From assembly GCF_014489595.1 (NCBI RefSeq), contig NZ_CP060790.1:4340001-4404000 (forward strand): DNA of 64,000 nt. The letters are read 5' to 3'. This stretch comes from Paenacidovorax monticola (GTDB lineage Bacteria > Pseudomonadota > Gammaproteobacteria > Burkholderiales > Burkholderiaceae_C). How positions within the stretch are numbered: position 1 is the first letter of the stretch; the number at the start of each line of letters is the position of its first letter. The notes under the pieces were generated by a model that was given only the letters and a program-made list of their open reading frames with translations, ran no database searches and was not told the origin of the DNA. Positions 1 through 8,662 of the stretch are shown one piece after another. Position numbers and translations under genes: made by a program.

Positions 1-531
1 GGAGATGATGGCCGTGCCGTGCTGGTCGTCATGGAACACGGGGATGTTCATGCGCTTGGACAGCTCGCGCTCGATGTAGAAGCACTCGGGCGCCTTGATG
101 TCCTCGAGGTTGATGCCGCCCAGCGTGGGTTCGAGCGAGGCGACGATCTCGATGATCTTGTCGGGGTCGCGCGCGTCCAGTTCGATATCGAACACGTCCA
201 CGCCCGCGAACTTCTTGAACAGGCAGCCCTTGCCCTCCATCACGGGCTTGCCGGCCAGCGGGCCGATGTCGCCCAGGCCCAGCACGGCCGTGCCGTTGGT
301 GATCACGCCCACGAGGTTGCCGCGCGAGGTGTACTCGGCCGCGAGGGCCGGGTTGGCCTGGATGTCGAGGCAGGGATAGGCCACGCCGGGCGAGTAGGCC
401 AGCGACAGGTCGCGCTGGTTCGACAGCGGCTTGGTGGGGGTGACGGCGATCTTGCCCTTGCCGGGGTTGCGGTGGTATTCAAGCGCGGCTTCGCGCAGTG
501 CCTGTTCGGCTGTGGACAGATTTTGGGTCAT
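1..531 (-). CDS. maeB: NADP-dependent malic enzyme, N-terminal part (cut by window edge)
   Basis: Malic enzymes oxidatively decarboxylate malate to pyruvate. The frame runs open from the ATG at 531 to base 1, giving 177 residues of the N-terminal malic domain; the rest lies outside the window. Visible family motifs are [12 protein letters not shown] around residues 43-54 with the catalytic Tyr46, [17 protein letters not shown] at 85-101 with the catalytic Lys near 101, NLED at 141-144 and HDDQHGT at 167-173, which contribute metal ligands. The absence of an N-terminal extension fits the bacterial MaeB type, which usually continues into a phosphotransacetylase-like domain that cannot be checked here. 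No strong Shine-Dalgarno is visible before the ATG. It is transcribed leftwards, away from the purine cluster. Confidence 0.93.
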   Translation of the reverse strand, partial: MTQNLSTAEQALREAALEYHRNPGKGKIAVTPTKPLSNQRDLSLAYSPGVAYPCLDIQANPALAAEYTSRGNLVGVITNGTAVLGLGDIGPLAGKPVMEGKGCLFKKFAGVDVFDIELDARDPDKIIEIVASLEPTLGGINLEDIKAPECFYIERELSKRMNIPVFHDDQHGTAIIS

Positions 532-615
532 ACGGAAATCCAGAAAGTCGGGGGAGCGATTTGAGCTTACTCGATGCTGACAGCAATGGTGCGCGGTGGG
601 AAGAGGAAAAGCCCA

Positions 616-646
616 GGCCCCGCCGCGGGGAAACGCGGACGGGGCC
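616..646 (-). terminator. Probable terminator of the NCS2 permease gene
   Basis: An inverted repeat pairs GGCCCCG at 616-622 with CGGGGCC at 640-646, extended by further GC pairs around a GGGAAA loop. Read on the minus strand it follows the permease stop codon by about 50 bases and is followed by a short T-rich stretch (606-610). The T tract is weak, so efficiency is uncertain. Confidence 0.5.
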
Positions 647-696
647 GGTGTGCGTGGTTCACGAAGGGCGGCTTCTGGCGGCGCAGGCGTTTCGCG

Positions 697-2184
697 CTAG
701 TGGGCGTCGGCCTGGCGTGCGGCGTTCACAGCCGCCGAGGTGTCGCGGCTGGCGCCATTGAAGAACACGTTCAACGCCACGGCGGTGATCGAGGCCAGCA
801 GGATACCGGATTCGATCAGCGGGTGGATCGCATGGGGCATCCACTGGCGGAAGTTGGGTGCCACCAGGGGCACCATGCCCACGCCGATGGACACGGCCAC
901 GATCATGGCGTTGAAGCGGTTGTTGCGGAAGTCCACCGCGCTCAGGATGCGGATGCCCGTGGCCGCCACCATGCCGAACATCACCAGGCCCGCGCCGCCC
1001 AGCACCATGGTGGGCAGCGATTCGACCAGAGCCGCCATCTTGGGCAGCACGCCCAGCACGATGAGAATCACGCCGCCGGCCACGCAGACGAAGCGGCTCT
1101 TGACGCCCGTGACGGCCACCAGGCCCACGTTCTGCGAGAAGCTGGTGTAGGGGAAGGTATTGAAGATGCCGCCGATCAGCGTGCCCAGGCCGTCGGTGCG
1201 CAGGCCGCGCGTGAGGGCCGCCTGGTCCACCTCGCGGTCGGTCATCTCGCCCAGCGCGAGGAACATGCCGGTGGACTCGATCATCACCACCACCATCACG
1301 AGCGTCATGGTCAGGATGAGGATGGGGTCGAAGATCGGCATGGCGATTTCCAGCGGCAGCACGAAGTCGAACCACTCGGCCTTGGCCACCTTCTCGAAGG
1401 TCATCAGGCCCATGGCCGTGGCCACGACGGCGCCGATGCAGATGCCCAGCAGGACCGAGATGTTGGCCACGAAGCCCTTGGCGAACTTGGCGATGAGCAG
1501 GATGGACACCAGCACCAGCGCCGAGATGCCCACGGCCGTGAGGTCGGCGTACTTGGGGTTGGGTACCGTGGGGACGATGCTGAACCCCTTGGGCACGGGC
1601 GGAATGGCGGAGCCCGGGGCACCGGCGGCGGCCTGCGCGTCGGTGAGCCATTTGACGTATTCGGGGTTCACCACGTTGGGCGCGGTGGGGCCCACGGGGT
1701 TGCCGAAGATCCAGTTGATGCCCACGCGCATGAGGCTGATGCCGATCACCGCGATGATGGTGCCGGTGACCACGGGCGGGAAGAAGCGCAGCATGCGGCT
1801 GATGAGCGGCGCGATGAGGATGGAGATCACCCCCGCGCCGATCACGGCGCCGAAGATCAGCCCCGCGCCTGCCTGGCCCGAGGTGGTCTGCGCCATGGAG
1901 ACCATGGGCGCTACGGCCGCGAAGGTCACGCCCATCATCACGGGCAGCTTGATGCCGAACCACTGCGTGGCGCCCAGGGCCTGGATCAGCGTGACCAGGC
2001 CGCAGCAGAACAGGTCGGCCGAGATCAGCTTGGCCACCTGGTCGGGCGTGAGGTTGAGGGCGCGGCCCACGATCAGGGGCACCGCGACGGCCCCGGCATA
2101 CATCACCAGCACATGCTGCAGCCCCAGGGCGGTGAGCCGGCCCGCGGGCAGTCGTTCATCGACAGGGTGAACCTGAGTGTTCAT
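697..2184 (-). CDS. NCS2-family urate/xanthine permease
   Basis: This 495-residue polytopic membrane protein belongs to the nucleobase:cation symporter-2 (NAT) family, which imports xanthine, urate or uracil with protons. The NAT signature QNVGLVAVTGVKSR is intact near residue 345, and the conserved acidic ESTG of the eighth membrane segment lies near residue 300. The ATG at 2184 has AGGA at proper spacing. An upstream extension to 2250 would add 22 basic residues that are not typical of the family. Location beside urate- and allantoin-degrading genes suggests urate or xanthine as substrate rather than uracil; that is inference. A GntR-type site lies about 95 bases upstream of the start (2280-2291). 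Confidence 0.9.
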   Translation of the reverse strand: MNTQVHPVDERLPAGRLTALGLQHVLVMYAGAVAVPLIVGRALNLTPDQVAKLISADLFCCGLVTLIQALGATQWFGIKLPVMMGVTFAAVAPMVSMAQTTSGQAGAGLIFGAVIGAGVISILIAPLISRMLRFFPPVVTGTIIAVIGISLMRVGINWIFGNPVGPTAPNVVNPEYVKWLTDAQAAAGAPGSAIPPVPKGFSIVPTVPNPKYADLTAVGISALVLVSILLIAKFAKGFVANISVLLGICIGAVVATAMGLMTFEKVAKAEWFDFVLPLEIAMPIFDPILILTMTLVMVVVMIESTGMFLALGEMTDREVDQAALTRGLRTDGLGTLIGGIFNTFPYTSFSQNVGLVAVTGVKSRFVCVAGGVILIVLGVLPKMAALVESLPTMVLGGAGLVMFGMVAATGIRILSAVDFRNNRFNAMIVAVSIGVGMVPLVAPNFRQWMPHAIHPLIESGILLASITAVALNVFFNGASRDTSAAVNAARQADAH

Positions 2185-2279
2185 GGATCTTCCTCGAAAC
2201 GGATGGTCGCGCCACGGTGGGCGAGTGGTACGCAGCAGTCCGCAATGCATATGCCATTGCGTATATCTGTGTATGGAAA

Positions 2280-2291
2280 AAGTGTATGCAA
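2280..2291. promoter_or_regulatory. Putative GntR operator upstream of the NCS2 permease
   Basis: The 12-mer AAGTGTATGCAA is the exact reverse complement of TTGCATACACTT found before puuD at 22544-22555. It is related to the perfect palindrome AAGTGTATACACTT before uraH. It lies in an AT-rich patch between the permease and the GntR gene. Related half-sites (GTATAT, GTGTATGG) sit just to its left. Binding by one of the two GntR proteins is inferred. Confidence 0.55.
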
Positions 2292-2393
2292 AATGTGGCG
2301 CAAAACCATAGTGAAAACCCGACGCGCAGAGTAGGGCTCCCCGCTGCGGTGGGAGCGCGGGGCGGCGGGGAGGGGCGGGCCAGGGGCTTTGGG

Positions 2394-3074
2394 CTATTCG
2401 CGGGGGCTGGCCAGCGGCGTGAGCGAAGCGCGCAGCCGGTCGCGCACCAGCGGCTGGTCGGGGTTCAGGGCGGCCTCCACATGGCCGATGTGTGCGAGCA
2501 GCCGCTCCCGCGCGAGGGCCGTGTCGCCAGCCTCCAGTGCCTCGACGATGGCTTCGTGCTCGGCGCAGGACTGGCTGGCCTCGTGGCGTGACTGGTAGAG
2601 CGAGGCTGCCAGCGTGGTGCGGGCCGTGAGGTCGCGCAGGATGTCGCTGAGGCTGCGGTGGCCCATGGTCTCGGCCAGGCAGACATGGAAGTCGGCCAGG
2701 AGGAAGGCGCGCGTGGCGGCATCGGCTCCTTCGATGGCCTGCTGCTCATCGGCGATGTGGCTGCGCAGGCGCCGCGTGACGGCCTGCAGCGGACGGCCCG
2801 CATCGGCCAGGATGCCGGACTCGATGATGCGCCGGGCCGAGAACGCATCGCGCGCGTCCTCCACCGAAGGTTCCACCACATACCAGCCGCGGCGCGAGCG
2901 CACCTCGACGAAGCCGCGCGCCTGCAACTGCATGAGCGCCTCGCGCACCAGGGTGCGGCTCACGCCGAACAGATCGGCCAGCTCCTGCTCGCCCAGGCGT
3001 TCGCCGGGGGCGAGTTTCTGGGCCAGGATGGATTCCACCACCTGCTGGGCGATCTGGGTCTGGCTGACGGTCAT
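2394..3074 (-). CDS. GntR/FadR-family (FCD domain) transcriptional regulator
   Basis: This 226-residue regulator has an N-terminal winged helix (residues about 8-75, with LGEQELADLFGVSRTLVREAL as the helix-turn-helix region) and a C-terminal all-helical FCD ligand-binding domain. FCD regulators usually respond to small carboxylates or related metabolites. The gene lies between the NCS2 permease and dctA, all transcribed leftwards. It is a paralogue of the GntR gene at 8663-9328: both share the SRTLVR recognition helix, the FH metal-type motif (LADFHV / LGDFHVRMAE) and an SxHEE-like C-terminal motif. It is a good candidate to bind the TGTATACA-like sites scattered through the cluster. Its effector is unknown. 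Confidence 0.88.
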   Translation of the reverse strand: MTVSQTQIAQQVVESILAQKLAPGERLGEQELADLFGVSRTLVREALMQLQARGFVEVRSRRGWYVVEPSVEDARDAFSARRIIESGILADAGRPLQAVTRRLRSHIADEQQAIEGADAATRAFLLADFHVCLAETMGHRSLSDILRDLTARTTLAASLYQSRHEASQSCAEHEAIVEALEAGDTALARERLLAHIGHVEAALNPDQPLVRDRLRASLTPLASPRE

Positions 3075-3154
3075 GGTTCAGGGCGGCGTGGCGGGTCGTT
3101 GGATCATCGCACCGATTGTCCGGGGTGAGCGGCTGGCGGGCGTCGTGCCGGGCG

Positions 3155-4440
3155 TCAGACCTCGTCCTCCTTGGCGGGCACTGCCACGCCGTCGAGCACG
3201 GCGCGGGCGCGTTCGCGGTCGATATCGCCCTCCCAGGCCGCCACGGCCACGGTGGCCACGCAGTTGCCGATCAGGTTGCCCAGCGCGCGGGCGATGCCCA
3301 TGAACCAGTCCACCGACAGCACCAGCACCAGCCCGATGGCGGGGATCGCGGGAATCGCCTGCAAGGTGGCGGCCAGCACGACGATGGCCGAGCCCGGCAC
3401 GCCATGCGCCCCCTTGGAGGTGACCAGAGAGATGGCCAGGATGGTCAGCAGGTCGGCCATCGAGATGGGCGTGTTGGTGGCCTGCGCGATGAAGACGGCG
3501 GCCAGCGTGATGTAGATGGAGAACGCATCGAGGTTGAACGAGTAGCCCGTGGGGATCACCAGGCCCACCGTCGAGTCGCGAATGCCCATGTGCTTGAGCT
3601 TGGCCATGATCTGCGGCAGCACGCTGTCGGACGAGGTGGTGGCGAACACCACGGCCAGCTCCTCGCGCAGGTAGCGCAGCAGCTTGAACAGGCTGAAGCC
3701 CGACAGCCGCATGATGAGCCCGAGCACCAGCACGATGAAGATCGCCACGGCCGCGTAGAACAGCACCACCAGCATGCCCAGCTGCTTGAGCGAGCCGATG
3801 CCGTACTTGCCCACCGTGAACGCGATGGCGCCGAGCACGCCCAGCGGCGCGAGCTTGATGATCAGGCCCATGGTCTTGAACAGCACGAGCGAGAGCTCCT
3901 CGATGAGCGACGTGACGCGCGCGCCGCGCTCGCCCAGCAGGGCCAGCGCGCAGCCGAAGACGATGGAGAACAGCAGCACCTGCAGCACGTCGCCATTGGC
4001 GAAGGCGCTCACGGCCGTGGTGGGGATGAGCTTGAGCAGGAAGTCGCTGAAGCCGCCGCCCGTGAGCTTGTGGGCGTTCTCGGCATAGGCCCCATGGCCT
4101 TGGCATCCAGCGCCTTAGGGTCCACGTTCATGCCCACGCCGGGCTCGAACCAGAAGGCCAGCGCCAGGCCCAGCACCAGCGCGACGGTGGTCACGACCTC
4201 GAAATAGATCAGCGACTTGACGCCCACGCGGCCCACGCGCTTGAGGTCACCCGTGCCGGCGATGCCATGCACCACCACGCAGAAGACGATCAGCGGGATG
4301 AGCATCTTGATGAGCTTGATGAAGCCATCGCCCAGGGGCTTGAGCTGCACGGCCGTGTCGGGCCACAGCAATCCGAAGACCACGCCGGCGATGAGCGCGA
4401 GGATCACCCGGCCGAAGAGGGAGTTGAGGAAGCGGACCAT
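3155..4440 (-). CDS. dctA: C4-dicarboxylate:cation symporter DctA (frameshifted)
   Basis: The two reading frames together encode a DctA-type dicarboxylate/amino acid:cation symporter, an inner-membrane importer of succinate, fumarate and malate. The first frame starts at the ATG at 4440 (MVRFLNSLFGRV) and runs to the conserved GVGMNVDP region. The second carries family motifs TSSDSVLP, GYSFNLD and HGVPGSAIVVLAATLQ and ends at 3155. The frames meet at the C4 run at 4090-4093 (GGGG on the coding strand). Adding one base restores KAMGAYAENAHKLTGGGF and a protein of about 428 residues, the usual DctA length. No other lesion is seen, so a sequencing error is more likely than decay. A palindrome (4479-4488) sits 39 bases upstream. 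Confidence 0.85.
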
Positions 4441-4478
4441 GGAAGGCTCCTGTGGTGTGGAAAACTGAAATGCAAATC

Positions 4479-4488
4479 TTGTATACAA
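4479..4488. promoter_or_regulatory. Putative GntR operator upstream of dctA
   Basis: TTGTATACAA is a perfect 10-base palindrome 39 bases upstream of the dctA start, followed by an A-rich tract. It shares the TGTATACA core with sites before uraH (20681-20694) and the second GntR gene (9356-9367). Control by GntR is inferred. Confidence 0.55.
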
Positions 4489-4611
4489 AAAATGTAGGCA
4501 AAATCTGGCGAATCTCCGCGAGGGTATTCCCGCACCAAGCAGGGAGCGTGCCAGCCTTTCCAGGTGCGCGGCGCCCAGGAATGGAGCGCGGCGGAAGGCT
4601 CCCAAAGCAAA

Positions 4612-4637
4612 CGGGCCCGCCGTTTCCGGCGGGCCCG
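4612..4637 (-). terminator. Intrinsic terminator after the allantoin-pathway operon
   Basis: CGGGCCCGCCG at 4612-4622 pairs perfectly with CGGCGGGCCCG at 4627-4637 around a four-base loop. On the minus strand it is followed by TTTGCTTT. It lies 25 bases after the M20 hydrolase stop codon and would end transcription of the leftward GntR-puuE-uraD/allC-M20 run. Confidence 0.75.
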
Positions 4638-4661
4638 TGCAGGGGCGTCAGCGTTGGGCGG

Positions 4662-5915
4662 TCAGGCGAGCAGGTCGTGCAGCGTGCGCGCGATCACCTT
4701 GGTGGCGCGGCGCAGGTCTTCCAGCAGCAGGCGTTCGTCGGAGCGCTTCGCGTGCGACTCCAGCACGGTGCGCGGGCCCGCGCCGTAGATCACGCCGGGA
4801 ATGCCGCGCTCCACATACAGGCGCACGTCGGTGTACAGCGGCGTGCCCACGGCCGGGGGCTTGGCGCCGAACACGGCCTCGCCGTGCTTCTGGATGGCCT
4901 CCACCAGCGGCGCATTGCCGGGCAGGGGGGTCATGGCATTGGCCAGCAGCAGGCGCTTGATGTCCACGCGCACGGAGTCATCGCCGGCATAGCCGCGCTG
5001 GGTGTTGAACTGCGCCACGGCCTGGGCGATCACGGCGCGGATGCTGGCCTCCACCTCGGCCGGGTTCTCCTCGGGGATCATGCGGCGGTCGAGCTTGAGC
5101 ACCACCTTGCCGGGGATCACATTGGTGTTGGTGCCGCCTTCGATGCGGCCGATGTTGAGGTAGGGGTGCTTGATGCCGGGCATCTTCGAGAGCACCTGCT
5201 TGTACTTCGCGTTCTCGGCGTACAGCGCGTTCATGACGGCCACCGCGCCCTGCAGCGCGTCCACGCCCGTGTCGGGCACGGCGGCGTGGGCCATCTTGCC
5301 GTGGATGGTGACCTCCATCTGCAGGCAGCCGTTGTGAGCCGTCACCACCTCGTAGCTGAAGCCCGCGGCCACCATGAGATCGGGTCGGGTCAGGCCGTTC
5401 TTCAGCAGCCAGCCCGGGCCGAGTTCGCCGCCGAATTCCTCGTCGTATGTGAAGTGCAGTTCCACAGCGCCCCGCGTGGGCCGGGCCACGGCCTCGAGCG
5501 CGCGCAGCGCGAACGTGAAGGTGGCGAAGTCGCTCTTGCTCACGGCCGTGGCGCGGCCGTAGATCGTGCCGTCCACGATCTCGGCGCCGTAGGGGTCGTG
5601 CGTCCAGCCTTCGCCGGGCGGCACCACGTCGCCGTGGGCGTTGAGCGCCACGGTGCGGCCGCCGTCGCCATAGGGCCGGCGCACGATCAGGTTGGTGATC
5701 GACTCCATGCCGTAGGCCTGGACCTCGGCCTGGGGCACGGCGTGCTTCTCGGCCTCGTAGCCGAAGGCCTGCAGCAGCGTGGCCGTGCGCTCGGCGTGGG
5801 GGGCGTTGTTGCCGGGCGGCGTGTCGGTGGGCACGCGCACGAGTTCTTGCAGGAAGCGGACTTCTTCGTCGAAATGCTGGTCGATCCAGGCATCGAGTGC
5901 GGCGTATTGGCTCAT
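4662..5915 (-). CDS. M20-family metallohydrolase (ArgE/DapE-like) of the purine cluster
   Basis: This 417-residue protein is an M20 peptidase-like zinc hydrolase; the family cleaves amide bonds of N-acyl or N-carbamoyl amino acids. The dinuclear metal site is visible as HGDVVPPGEGW (about residue 90) and DEEFGGELG (about residue 155), with a dimerisation lid domain between. The ATG at 5915 overlaps the stop codon of the upstream uraD-allC fusion as ATGA, so the two are translationally coupled. An open extension to 7397 on the same strand is only the shadow of the neighbouring gene. The coupling suggests a substrate downstream of allantoate, such as a ureidoglycolate-like compound, but the exact reaction cannot be read from sequence. 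A strong terminator follows. Confidence 0.85.
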   Translation of the reverse strand: MSQYAALDAWIDQHFDEEVRFLQELVRVPTDTPPGNNAPHAERTATLLQAFGYEAEKHAVPQAEVQAYGMESITNLIVRRPYGDGGRTVALNAHGDVVPPGEGWTHDPYGAEIVDGTIYGRATAVSKSDFATFTFALRALEAVARPTRGAVELHFTYDEEFGGELGPGWLLKNGLTRPDLMVAAGFSYEVVTAHNGCLQMEVTIHGKMAHAAVPDTGVDALQGAVAVMNALYAENAKYKQVLSKMPGIKHPYLNIGRIEGGTNTNVIPGKVVLKLDRRMIPEENPAEVEASIRAVIAQAVAQFNTQRGYAGDDSVRVDIKRLLLANAMTPLPGNAPLVEAIQKHGEAVFGAKPPAVGTPLYTDVRLYVERGIPGVIYGAGPRTVLESHAKRSDERLLLEDLRRATKVIARTLHDLLA

Positions 5916-7687
5916 GGGTTTTCGGTGGCGAGTTGGTTCAGGACATGGGTGAAGGCGTCGACGGCGAGCTGCATGTCGTCGCTGGTCGAGCTTTCGAGCG
6001 GGTTGTGGCTGATGCCGCTGTTGAGGCCGCGCACGAACAGCATGGCCTGGGGCATGATCTCGTGCAGCTTCATCGCGTCGTGGCCCGCGCCGCTGGGCAT
6101 GCGGAAGACGGGCACGCCGAGGTCGTCGACGGCGCGTTCCCAGCGCCGCTGCCATTCGGGCGCGCTGGGTGCCGCGGCGGCACGCATGGATTCCTCCAGC
6201 GTGTAGCGCAGGCTGCGCTGGGCGCAGATGGCCTTGAGCTGGGCCAGCACGTCGTCCATCAGGCGGTTGCGCTGCGCATCGGTGGGCGCGCGCAGGTCCA
6301 GGCTGAAGCGGCAGCGGCCCGGCACCACGTTGATCGAGCCGCTGGGCACTTCGAGCAGGCCCACGGTGCCGACCGAGTCGCCGTCCTGGGCGGCGCGCTT
6401 TTCCACGTACAGGATCAGCTCGGCCACGGCCGCCGCGGCGTCGCGCCGGCGGTCCATGGGCGTGGTGCCCGCATGGCTCGCCATGCCGATCACCTCGCCG
6501 ATGAAGCGTACGCCGCCGTTGATGGAGGTGACCACGCCCAGGGGAATGTCCAGCTCGTTGAGCACGGGACCTTGCTCGATGTGCACCTCGACGAAGCCAA
6601 GGTAGCTGGCGGGGTCGCGCTGCAGCTTGGGAATGTCGTCGATGCACAGGCCGGCGTGCTGCATGGCTTCGCGCATGGTCACGCCGTCGGCGTCCTTCTG
6701 GTCGAGCCAGGCGTGGTTGAAGTGGCCGATGAGCGCCCCCGAGCCCAGGAAGGTGGCCTTGTAGCGCTGGCCTTCCTCCTCGGCAAACGCCACGACCTCG
6801 AGGCCGAAGGGCAGGCGCTTGCCCGCGCGGTGCAGCTCGCGCACGCAGGCCATGGGCACGAAGATGCCCAGGCGTCCGTCGTACTTGCCGCCGTTGCGCA
6901 CGGTGTCGTAGTGGCTGCCGGTCAGCAGCGTCCTGGCGCCGGGCGTGGCCGCGTGGTAGCGGCCCACCACGTTGCCCACGGCGTCGATCTCGACTTCGTC
7001 GAAGCCGCAGTCGCGCATCCAGTGGCTGATGCGCTGGGCGCAGGCGCGGTGCGCGTCGGTGAGGTAGGTGACGGTGAGCTGGCCCTTCTCGGCGAAGCCC
7101 GGGTCGCTGTGCTGGGCGAGCTTTTCCTGCCAGTCCCACACATCGTGGCCCAGCGTGGGCTCGTAGCCGAACTTGTCGTTCAGGCGGATCTCGGCGATGC
7201 GGTGGATGTTGCGCAGCGCCTCGGCCAGTTCGAAATCGGCCGGATTGTCCAGGCGGCGTGCGAAGGTGTCGATGATTTCCTGCTTGGGCAGTCCCGTGCC
7301 GCGTGGGCCGCGCACGGCCAGGATGAAGGGAAAGCCAAAGCGTGCGTTGTAGTCGGTGTTGAGCTGCTGGATGCGCGCGAACTCCTCGGGCGTGCACTGC
7401 GTGAGGCCTGCCTTGTTCTGCTCATTGGTCGATTCGGCCGTGAGCGTGTTGCTCACCATGGCCTTGCCGGCCAGCTCCGGGTGGGCACGCACCAGGGCGA
7501 TCCGGGCTTCGCGTGGCGCTTCGGCCAGCACGCGCACCATGGCGTGCTTGATCTGGGCCAGCGAGCGGAACGGGCGCGCCGCGAGGGCCTTCTCGGCGAT
7601 CCATGGCGAATGCTCGTACAGGCCGTCCAGCATCTGCGCCGCGGCCTCGGGCGAGGCGGCGTTGAGTTGGTCGAGGGTGATGGTCAT
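5912..7687 (-). CDS. Fused OHCU decarboxylase (UraD)-allantoate amidohydrolase (AllC)
   Basis: One 591-residue chain joins two purine-pathway enzymes. Residues 1-172 are 2-oxo-4-hydroxy-4-carboxy-5-ureidoimidazoline decarboxylase, with RAHPELAG at 67-74 (catalytic His69), STNEQ at 86-90 and RFGFPFI at 116-122; it makes S-allantoin. Residues about 180-591 are a zinc amidohydrolase of the allantoate amidohydrolase/hydantoinase group, with GSHYDTVRNGGKYDGRLG, AFAEEEGQRY, VEVHIEQGPVL and GAGHDAM supplying metal ligands; it would hydrolyse allantoate to ureidoglycine. The allantoinase acting between them, PuuE, is encoded 3 bases upstream. The stop overlaps the next gene by four bases. The frame is intact across the junction, so this looks like a genuine fusion. 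Confidence 0.93.
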   Translation of the reverse strand: MTITLDQLNAASPEAAAQMLDGLYEHSPWIAEKALAARPFRSLAQIKHAMVRVLAEAPREARIALVRAHPELAGKAMVSNTLTAESTNEQNKAGLTQCTPEEFARIQQLNTDYNARFGFPFILAVRGPRGTGLPKQEIIDTFARRLDNPADFELAEALRNIHRIAEIRLNDKFGYEPTLGHDVWDWQEKLAQHSDPGFAEKGQLTVTYLTDAHRACAQRISHWMRDCGFDEVEIDAVGNVVGRYHAATPGARTLLTGSHYDTVRNGGKYDGRLGIFVPMACVRELHRAGKRLPFGLEVVAFAEEEGQRYKATFLGSGALIGHFNHAWLDQKDADGVTMREAMQHAGLCIDDIPKLQRDPASYLGFVEVHIEQGPVLNELDIPLGVVTSINGGVRFIGEVIGMASHAGTTPMDRRRDAAAAVAELILYVEKRAAQDGDSVGTVGLLEVPSGSINVVPGRCRFSLDLRAPTDAQRNRLMDDVLAQLKAICAQRSLRYTLEESMRAAAAPSAPEWQRRWERAVDDLGVPVFRMPSGAGHDAMKLHEIMPQAMLFVRGLNSGISHNPLESSTSDDMQLAVDAFTHVLNQLATENP

Positions 7688-7690
7688 GGC

Positions 7691-8650
7691 TCAGTCCTTG
7701 TAGGGATGGGTTTGCTGCCAGTGGCGGGCAAGGTCGAGGCGGCGGCACACCCACACGTGGTCATGGCGCTGGATGTGGTCCAGGAAGCGCTGCAGCGCCG
7801 TGATGCGGCCCGGGCGGCCGAGCAGGCGGCAGTGCATGCCGATGCTCATCATCTTGGGGCGGTCGTCGCCCGCGGGGTCGCCCTCGGCATAGAGCGCATC
7901 GAAGGTGTCCTTCATGTACTGGAAGAACGGATCGGCGTGCGAGTAGCCCTGCGGCAGCGCGAAGCGCATGTCGTTGCAGTCGAGCGTGTAGGGCACGATG
8001 AGCTGGGGCACGACGCTGCCGTCGGTCTTTTGCACCTTCATCCAGAAGGGCAGGTCGTCGCCGTAGTAGTCGCTGTCATAGGCGAAGCCGCCGTAGTCGG
8101 CCACCAGGCGGCGGGTGTGGGGGCTGTCGCGGCCCGTGTACCAGCCCAGGGGGCGGTGGCCGGTGAGCCGGTGGATGATGTCCATGGCCTCGGCCATGTG
8201 CGCGCGCTCCACGTCCTCTGGCACGTTCTGGTAGTGGATCCACTTGAGGCCGTGGCAGGCGATGTCGTGCCCGAGCTCGGCGAAGGCGGCCGTCACTTCG
8301 GGGTGGCGCTGCAGCGCCGTGGCCACGCCGAACACCGTGAGCGGCAGGCCCCGGCGCTCGAACTCGCGCAGCAGGCGCCACACGCCGGCGCGCGAGCCGT
8401 ACTCGTAGATGCCTTCCATGCTGATGTGGCGATCGGGGTAGCTTGCAGGGTTGAACATTTCCGAGAGGAACTGCTCCGAGCCCGCGTCGCCATGCAGCAC
8501 GGCGTTCTCGCCGCCTTCTTCATAGTTGAGCACGAACTGCACGGCCACCCGTGCACCGCCGGGCCAGCGGGCATGGGGCGGGTTGCGGCCGTAGCCCACG
8601 AGGTCGCGGGGGTAGGGGAGGGTGGAGTCGTAGATGGGGAGTGCGGTCAT
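7691..8650 (-). CDS. puuE: Allantoinase PuuE (polysaccharide-deacetylase fold)
   Basis: This 319-residue protein matches PuuE, the cofactor-independent allantoinase related to polysaccharide deacetylases, which opens allantoin to allantoate. Typical stretches are YDSTLPYPRDLVGYGRNPP at the N terminus, FVLNYEEGGENAVLHGD, HGLKWIHYQNVPEDVE around residue 140, GWYTGRDSPHTRRL and MSIGMHCRLLGRPGR near the C terminus. Full family length. It lies three bases upstream of the uraD-allC fusion and 12 bases after the GntR gene on the same strand, so GntR-puuE-uraD/allC-M20 is probably one operon. Confidence 0.94.
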   Translation of the reverse strand: MTALPIYDSTLPYPRDLVGYGRNPPHARWPGGARVAVQFVLNYEEGGENAVLHGDAGSEQFLSEMFNPASYPDRHISMEGIYEYGSRAGVWRLLREFERRGLPLTVFGVATALQRHPEVTAAFAELGHDIACHGLKWIHYQNVPEDVERAHMAEAMDIIHRLTGHRPLGWYTGRDSPHTRRLVADYGGFAYDSDYYGDDLPFWMKVQKTDGSVVPQLIVPYTLDCNDMRFALPQGYSHADPFFQYMKDTFDALYAEGDPAGDDRPKMMSIGMHCRLLGRPGRITALQRFLDHIQRHDHVWVCRRLDLARHWQQTHPYKD

Positions 8651-8662
8651 GGGGAGGCTCTG

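Noticed and set aside
3155-4440. dctA as a true pseudogene.
   Set aside because: Only one base is missing in a G/C run and both halves retain full conservation; sequencing error is simpler.
4662-7397. Apparent 911-codon fusion upstream of the M20 hydrolase.
   Set aside because: The first 490 codons are the wrong frame of uraD-allC; the ATG at 5915 with an ATGA overlap is the natural start.
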